The notes below the pieces were generated by a model. The model searched no databases, was not told where the DNA came from, and saw only the letters and a program-made list of their open reading frames with translations. 11,617 nucleotides of DNA from Hymenopellis radicata. Lineage: Eukaryota > Basidiomycota > Agaricomycetes > Agaricales > Physalacriaceae. Shown in pieces: positions 7,207 through 11,617 of the stretch. The stretch's first letter is position 1; each line of letters opens with the position of its first letter. The translations under genes and the position numbers were made by a program. The DNA lies in contig JADNRX010001290.1 of assembly GCA_015501595.1 (NCBI GenBank), positions 1 to 11,617 on the forward strand, read 5' to 3'.

Positions 7207-7807
7207 TACCGGCCCAGCTATCCAACGTAGCGGAGAACACGGCGCTACAGTGCGCTATGTCAACTCTGTACGGACATGGACACCGTGCAGCGTGCATTGA
7301 CCCTCTGGGTCTTATTCAACACATGGAGGTGAATGCGCTGGATCCTACGCGTTACGGACTTGTTGATTCAGATAAGAAATACAATGTGAATGGCATTATC
7401 TAGACGAACCCGAATGTCGAATCCCAGGGTAAAAATCAGAGGAGTGGTGGATGCTGGATGAGATAACCCAGCATCTGCGGGTGATATATGTCGGCCGAAT
7501 TGCCTATGAGGTATGGCTTGTCTTATGTGTCTATTACTGAACACTAATGGGATGTCAAGTATATGCACACGCCCAGCAAGTCTGAACTCTTGTGGTTCTC
7601 GCATCACCTCGAGAGCAGTCAAACTACCCCGCCGCTATTGGACAAGCGTAGCGAGGTGCTCGATAACTTTCTCCAGCTCAAGTTCCCAAACCTCATATGA
7701 TACAGCCTGGAAGGACTGCCGCGCTCGACACCCTGTTCTCATCAGCAGCCCGAGCCTCTATGTCAAACATCATTTTGGCGATGCCCCACCGCGGACGTCT
7801 CAATCTT
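7207..7807 (+). pseudogene. Fragment of 2-oxoglutarate/2-oxoadipate dehydrogenase E1 (DHTKD1-like)
   Basis: The intact protein is a mitochondrial, thiamine-diphosphate-dependent E1 subunit that decarboxylates a 2-oxo acid. Only the N-terminal part is here. The segments in order are PAQLSNVAENTAL, RYVNSVRT (7253-7276, other frame), GHRAACIDPLGLIQ to YNVNGII (7278-7400), TNPNVESQG after a TAG at 7401-7403 where Trp is expected, then EEWWMLDEITQHLR to VGRIAYE (7439-7510). A 49-base intron (7511-7559, CTAAT branch) is followed by YMHTPSKSELLWFSHHLESS and FLQLKFPNL, a TGA at 7698-7700 where Arg is expected, then a frame change and ALDTLF to MPHRGRLNL. MPHRGRLN is the family signature. At least three frameshifts and two stops make it non-functional, and the catalytic domains are absent. 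The retained intron argues for DNA-level capture rather than retrocopying. LNL favours DHTKD1 over OGDH, weakly. Confidence 0.85.
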
Positions 7808-7840
7808 GAATCTTCTTGTCGGCGGTGCGTCACTCAATGA

Positions 7841-8133
7841 TCTTATACCACATTCATCTTTCATGGTGATTCCAGATCAAACATTCGATCCAAGGATGGA
7901 GTACGGGACGCTTCTGCCCCCATTCGTTCTCGCGCCCTACCAGCAAAGAAAACTCCTTGGGGCCGGCACTTGTGGAAGGCGCTTCACGCCGTAACGGAAC
8001 AGATGGACCCATACGTCAATTTGTGCAAGCTTTTGTTTGCTAATGGTTTGAAGGTGTGTTTGTCTGTAGCTTACCGGTACATATCGCTGATGCAACTGCT
8101 CAGCACGTCAGACAGCGAAGGCGCGTCGACTAG
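7841..8133 (+). pseudogene. Possible two-exon coding fragment, unknown
   Basis: The frame is open from 7841 to 8053, ending LHAVTEQMDPYVNLCKLLF then ANGLK. It is followed by a 50-base intron with GTGTGT donor, CTGAT branch and CAG acceptor (8054-8103), and by a short exon reading HVRQRRRVD and TAG (8104-8133). No family was recognised and it does not match the E1 protein that precedes it. It may be a second captured piece or a chance frame; the intron signals are the main support. Confidence 0.25.
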
Positions 8134-8543
8134 ATGTATACTCGTGGGCGTGGGAGCGAGCTGCCTTCATAGTTCATTTCCACGCTGTTACGGGAAGTAA
8201 GCACTCACAACGATTGCGCTAGATGCGCGCCGCCACATCTAAAATTCATTGTGGATAGTAATTTGGATTTTGACACTGTAGTGTACACATTTATTCCCGT
8301 ATGCTACAGCATGCACCTAATAAACTGCATGGATGTATTTTTTAAACCCAATTGTGCCGCCTGACAGTGATTCAACGTAGGAGTGGTCGAAATTTGGTAA
8401 TTTGAAGTCGGGGGCAGTAGATCAAGGGCAATCAGTTCTATAGAGACTGATAGCTGGCTAGGTAAGAGGTGAGCACTGAAGACCAGATACCACTCTATGA
8501 AATGAATGAACTCACTTTACGGTGCAACATCTGGCTTGATCCG

Positions 8544-8978
8544 TTAGGAACACAAGAACATGCCATAATTCGCGAGGCGCTCGTTCGTGAACCATTCGAG
8601 CGGGAGGAATAACTTGTTGGCGATGGAGTGGAGGTAGATGTCAGAGACCACTGTTATGGGCCTCTGACCGGGAATGCGTTGTATGGGGCTGGCGAGAGCC
8701 ATGGAGCCGACAACAGATTAGATCGTCCTTTACGCGTGTGCCGGGACGTGTTCCGTCGCCTTTTTGGCGTGTCGCGCTGCCTCAATGTGAAGGCGGAGGA
8801 AGGAGGGGATGGAACCAGTATTAATGCATAATTGCTCACCGAAAACAAAGAGTTCTCTGTCTTCATTGGCGTATGGGTAGATGGGCGGTCCCCCGTCGAT
8901 GAAGGACGCTCTGTCGTCCCGACAATTAAGGGTCTGATCGATGCTCGTTATGGAGCTAGGCCTTGCGGTTGTACCCAT
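8544..8978 (-). CDS. Candidate three-exon small gene, unknown
   Basis: The family is not recognised. The ATG at 8978 opens exon 1 (8840-8978; MGTTARPSSITSID, ending ELFVFG). Intron 1 is 8781-8839 (59 bases, GTGAGC donor, AG acceptor, weak branch site). Exon 2 is 8734-8780. Intron 2 is 8664-8733 (70 bases, GTAAAG donor, CAG acceptor). Exon 3 (8544-8663) reads PITVVSDIYLHSIANKLFLP, then LEWFTNERLANYGMFLCS and TAA. All phases agree, giving about 101 residues. The start lies about 130 bases inside the right inverted repeat, so a promoter could be in that repeat. The smooth composition suggests coding origin, possibly a captured exon set rather than a whole gene. No expression evidence is available. 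Confidence 0.35.
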
Positions 8979-9109
8979 TCCGGTAAGAGAGCGACCAGCG
9001 GCGTCCTTGGGTCGCGAACCATACGTGGCGGGAAATCAAAGTCAACAGGAATCGGTGCTGCCACGCCAGAGTTGGGACACATCTATATACCTGTGGTTTG
9101 GCCGGGTGC

Positions 9110-9293
9110 GCCGTGCCTGACCGAGACGTCCTAATAACAAGGTAATTTGCATACAGGACGAGTAGATGAAAATACAGATGGGATGAAGTGAGAATACCCC
9201 GAATACATACTGTAAGCCCCGAAGGTGACGCGAAGGACCCGAGCACAAGTGATCGAAACACAAAATTCATCCTTGGCCTTCCCGCCTACGGTA
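9110..9293 (-). repeat. 184-base inverted repeat, right copy
   Basis: This is the reverse complement of 5963-6146 with a single difference, at 9123. Its outer end (9293) carries the same TACCGTAGGCGGG terminus as the left copy. The identical open frames seen in both copies arise from the duplication and are not separate genes. It is flanked outside by GGCTGTGG, which partly matches the left flank. Confidence 0.95.
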
Positions 9294-9463
9294 GGCTGTG
9301 GCGGGAACGCCAGATTGCGGTAAAAACGCGGCAAGACAGTTGTTGGAAAAATGCTGGAGGAAAGATTCCATGGAACTGCCATCGAAGAACTGCGTATCTC
9401 GTCGCGACCGATGGTGGTGGTGGTCTTCTGAGTACTTCTGAGTCCACGCTCCGTTATGTCGGG

Positions 9464-9584
9464 TTGATTCGGCACTTTTTTCGGCGAAGGTCAGCAGACC
9501 CCTCGGCATGACAGTCTTCCGAGTACTGATAACTGGAATTGATTCGGCACGTTTCTGGCGAAGGTCAGCAGACCCTTCGGCATG
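9464..9584 (+). repeat. Pair of diverged 46-47 base direct repeats
   Basis: Copy 1 (9464-9510) and copy 2 (9539-9584) share TTGATTCGGCAC at the start, GGCGAAGGTCAGCAGACCC in the middle and TCGGCATG at the end; they differ by a few substitutions and a one-base indel in the T-rich part. The period is 74-75 bases, with a 28-base spacer. On the minus strand both copies can read MP(K/R)GLLTFA, but no longer protein follows. The origin is unknown. Confidence 0.85.
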
Positions 9585-9985
9585 TCGCCTTTCCTTTTTC
9601 TATGGGGTGGAGAATCCTTGCTATACGCAAGGAAATTATGCAAAGGGCAGTAAGTCCATCACATGACGAGCACATCGTTTTTCTCAACGACCACCTTAGA
9701 TCATTCTTTACCGCGCTAAGGCCGCTGCTTTCAACGGCTACCAGGAATTTTCCTTGTTTGATTTATTGTGGCATAGGCCACATACAAGAAGGCGTTAGCG
9801 TCGACATACACGCGTCGTGGTAGGCCAATCGCCCTTTCACGGCGGCATTATCATCTAACTCTAGAATTGTACTCGTTAGACGCGACCCAGTCGAGCATTG
9901 AAATTTCAACATTGAAGATTTGACGTGTAACGCCAGGTGCGAGTTGTGTGACTAGCCCCCTTCATGACGCTGATCCAGGCCCCAG
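9585..9985. other. Intergenic region upstream of the F-box gene
   Basis: No gene or strong repeat was seen. It includes the presumed promoter and 5' leader of the F-box gene; no clear TATA box could be placed with confidence. Confidence 0.5.
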
Positions 9986-11617
9986 ATGTCCGACGCATCC
10001 AATACTCCTACATCTCCATCATGCCCCACTTGTACCTTCCTGACTCTCCATCCCAAAGACCCCGCGAAGAAGCGCGCGCCGCGCGTGGAGGAACTGCTAC
10101 GCCAGAACCATCCCCCGCTCGACGTGGAGCTCGCCGACTTCCGTCTCGTCCTCGACAAATCCCCAGAGATACTGCAGGATCTTGACGCGAAGATTGCGCA
10201 AGCCACAGAGACGTTAAACCATCTGAAAGAGGCGCGCATGGCAGCCGAGTCTCATCTCGAGGACGCGAAAGCTCTCATTCACCCTATCCGTTCTATACCG
10301 AACGAGGTTTTGGCGGAGATATTTATGCATAGCATACCATCCTGGGAAACTGGTGGCGTCGTGGTTGACTCCCTTAATCCAAACACGCCGCCCTGGACCC
10401 TTACGCATGTCTGTCGGCGGTGGAGAGAGCTCGCCATTTCACTTCCACAAATATGGGCATATATTTATCTGGATTTTGATCGTCATGCAAAGCATATTAC
10501 CCCCGTCAGTGCGCATATAAGACTGGCCTTTATCTCGGACGGTCTAGGGACTTTTCCTTGTCTGTCGTCCTACACAGTCGGGCCGATGCAATCACAAATT
10601 GTGTGATCCCAATGCTGGAACTCACTGTACCACGCTGGAAGCGCCTGTCTGCCCGGATTTCCCAAAGCAGTCTTCACTCTTTCTCAGGACACATTTTTTC
10701 CCGCCTTGAGATCCTCATGCTAGACCATGTCAAACGCGGTCAGAGGAATGGGGAAGTGACAACATTGAAATCCACGCCTGCCTTACAAACACTCTACCCG
10801 CATTCGAGTTGGGACGTCTTCAAAAAAGTCCCTGTTCCCTGGGCTCAACTCACCAAAACGACTCTTCGATTTCCAGCTTTCGACGAAACCGGACTGGATT
10901 GTCTTCGGAAAATGTCCAGTCTTCAGCATCTCGAGGTAGACATAGGGGAGACTTATAATGACATTAAGGATGTTATTGTCTTACCCAAATTGCAGCGTCT
11001 TGGGGTCAACGAAAGCTCGGAAGCTGATTCGGGATGCCTGAAGAAGTTCTTCTCGCGCCTTGAAGTACCCGCCCTTTCCAATCTTGCTCTCGATTTTCCA
11101 GATGTGGAAAAAGTCATGTATCTGCCGCGCTCGATCGGAGCAGTCGACAAACTGACAAAACTGGACATTTCTTGCGAAATGAGCAACCACAATAAAAATA
11201 CCCAGAATCTGCTCAAGTTTCTATCCCTTCTGTCACACCTTGAGGAGTTCCGACTACGTGACTTTGGGGTAACACAGCAGTTCATTTCTGGGTTGACGGT
11301 ATCTGCAACGGCATGGAGGCTTCCTTGCCTTCGCATACTGAACATACAGGACACTCACTGCGAGGCCTCACTTGCAGTTGGTCTTCCAGCTATTTTCGAC
11401 ATGCTCGAATCCAGATACAATGTCGTCTCCGAAGATGGCGCGGAAGGCAAAGGATCCCAAACAGTAGGCGTCGCTAGACCTAGCATGACTTTCTTTCTGG
11501 AAAAAGTGTCTGCGCCACGGTGGCTGTATTTCCGGAAGGAGGAGCGGTGGAAAGATATATGCAATGCGTTGCATGTGGAATGTGGTGTTCTATTATCCGA
11601 CATGGATGAGGATGAAG
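9986..11617 (+). CDS. F-box protein, partial at window edge, one frameshift
   Basis: A predicted substrate-recognition subunit of SCF ubiquitin ligases; the target is unknown. From ATG 9986 come a proline-rich lead, VEELLRQNHPPLDVELADFR, a coiled coil (about residues 60-96, PEILQDLDAKIAQATETL), then the F-box (about 98-155) with IPNEVLAEIFMHSIPSW and VCRRWRELAISLPQIW, a layout common in Agaricomycetes. The first frame would end at a TGA (10604-10606, 206 codons). The other frame continues the family pattern without a stop from about 10526 (DFSLSVVLHSRADA) to the window end, about 364 codons, with leucine-rich-repeat-like segments such as LQHLEVDIG and LTKLDISCEM. One missing G near 10525 (CTGGCC for an expected CTGGGCC) explains the shift, so this is a recent mutation or a sequencing error. 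The stop codon lies outside the window. Family call firm; intactness uncertain. Confidence 0.88.

Larger units (their letters stand above)
5963..9293. mobile_element. Candidate non-autonomous element with 184-base terminal inverted repeats
   Basis: The 3,331-base unit is bounded by the near-identical inverted repeats. Its interior (6147-9109) holds a piece of a 2-oxo acid dehydrogenase E1 gene, further coding-like fragments on both strands and no recognisable transposase. Long terminal repeats around host gene pieces are the hallmark of Pack-MULE-type elements, so this is a candidate of that kind. The alternatives are an inverted segmental duplication or two independent repeat insertions; the latter is disfavoured because neither copy has its own flanking duplication. 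The high identity of the repeats implies recent activity or gene conversion, while the captured gene is already broken. Confidence 0.5.

Overview
The window looks like nuclear DNA of a filamentous basidiomycete, most likely an Agaricomycete. The evidence is: (i) a long F-box protein with the layout typical of mushroom-forming fungi, (ii) an NmrA-like gene cut by three 52-59 base introns with GT..AG ends and a clear CTRAY-type branch site in at least one, and (iii) a nuclear type II tRNA-Ser(CGA) with a 13-base intron next to its anticodon. It reads as a gene-poor, repeat-rich accessory stretch between a few ordinary genes.

Layout. 170-264: intron-containing tRNA-Ser(CGA), followed by T-runs. 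307-690: a knot of palindromes with a run of 15 Gs and a perfect 51-base tandem duplication. 1022-2056, minus: NmrA-like NAD(P)-binding gene of four exons, with a likely TATA box, an AATAAA-type signal and one single-base frameshift. 2345-4400: weak coding signals and two copies of a GC-rich hairpin repeat. 4409-5352, minus: a fragmented, spliced-looking gene of unknown family with hydrophobic segments. 5727-5963: a third hairpin-repeat copy and a coding-like fragment that stops at the edge of the next unit.

5963-9293: a 3.33 kb unit bounded by two 184-base inverted repeats that differ at one base (183/184). Inside are a decayed piece of a 2-oxoglutarate/2-oxoadipate dehydrogenase E1 gene (plus strand, with stops, frameshifts and one retained intron), a possible second coding fragment, and a candidate three-exon gene on the minus strand. 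No transposase is visible. The simplest reading is a non-autonomous element that captured host gene pieces, but a local inverted duplication would look similar.

9464-9584: a pair of diverged 46-47 base direct repeats. 9986 to the right edge, plus: an F-box gene, partial at the window edge and broken by one apparent single-base deletion. The genes do not form a pathway; the tRNA, NmrA and F-box genes are independent loci, and the middle is shaped by repeats and gene decay.
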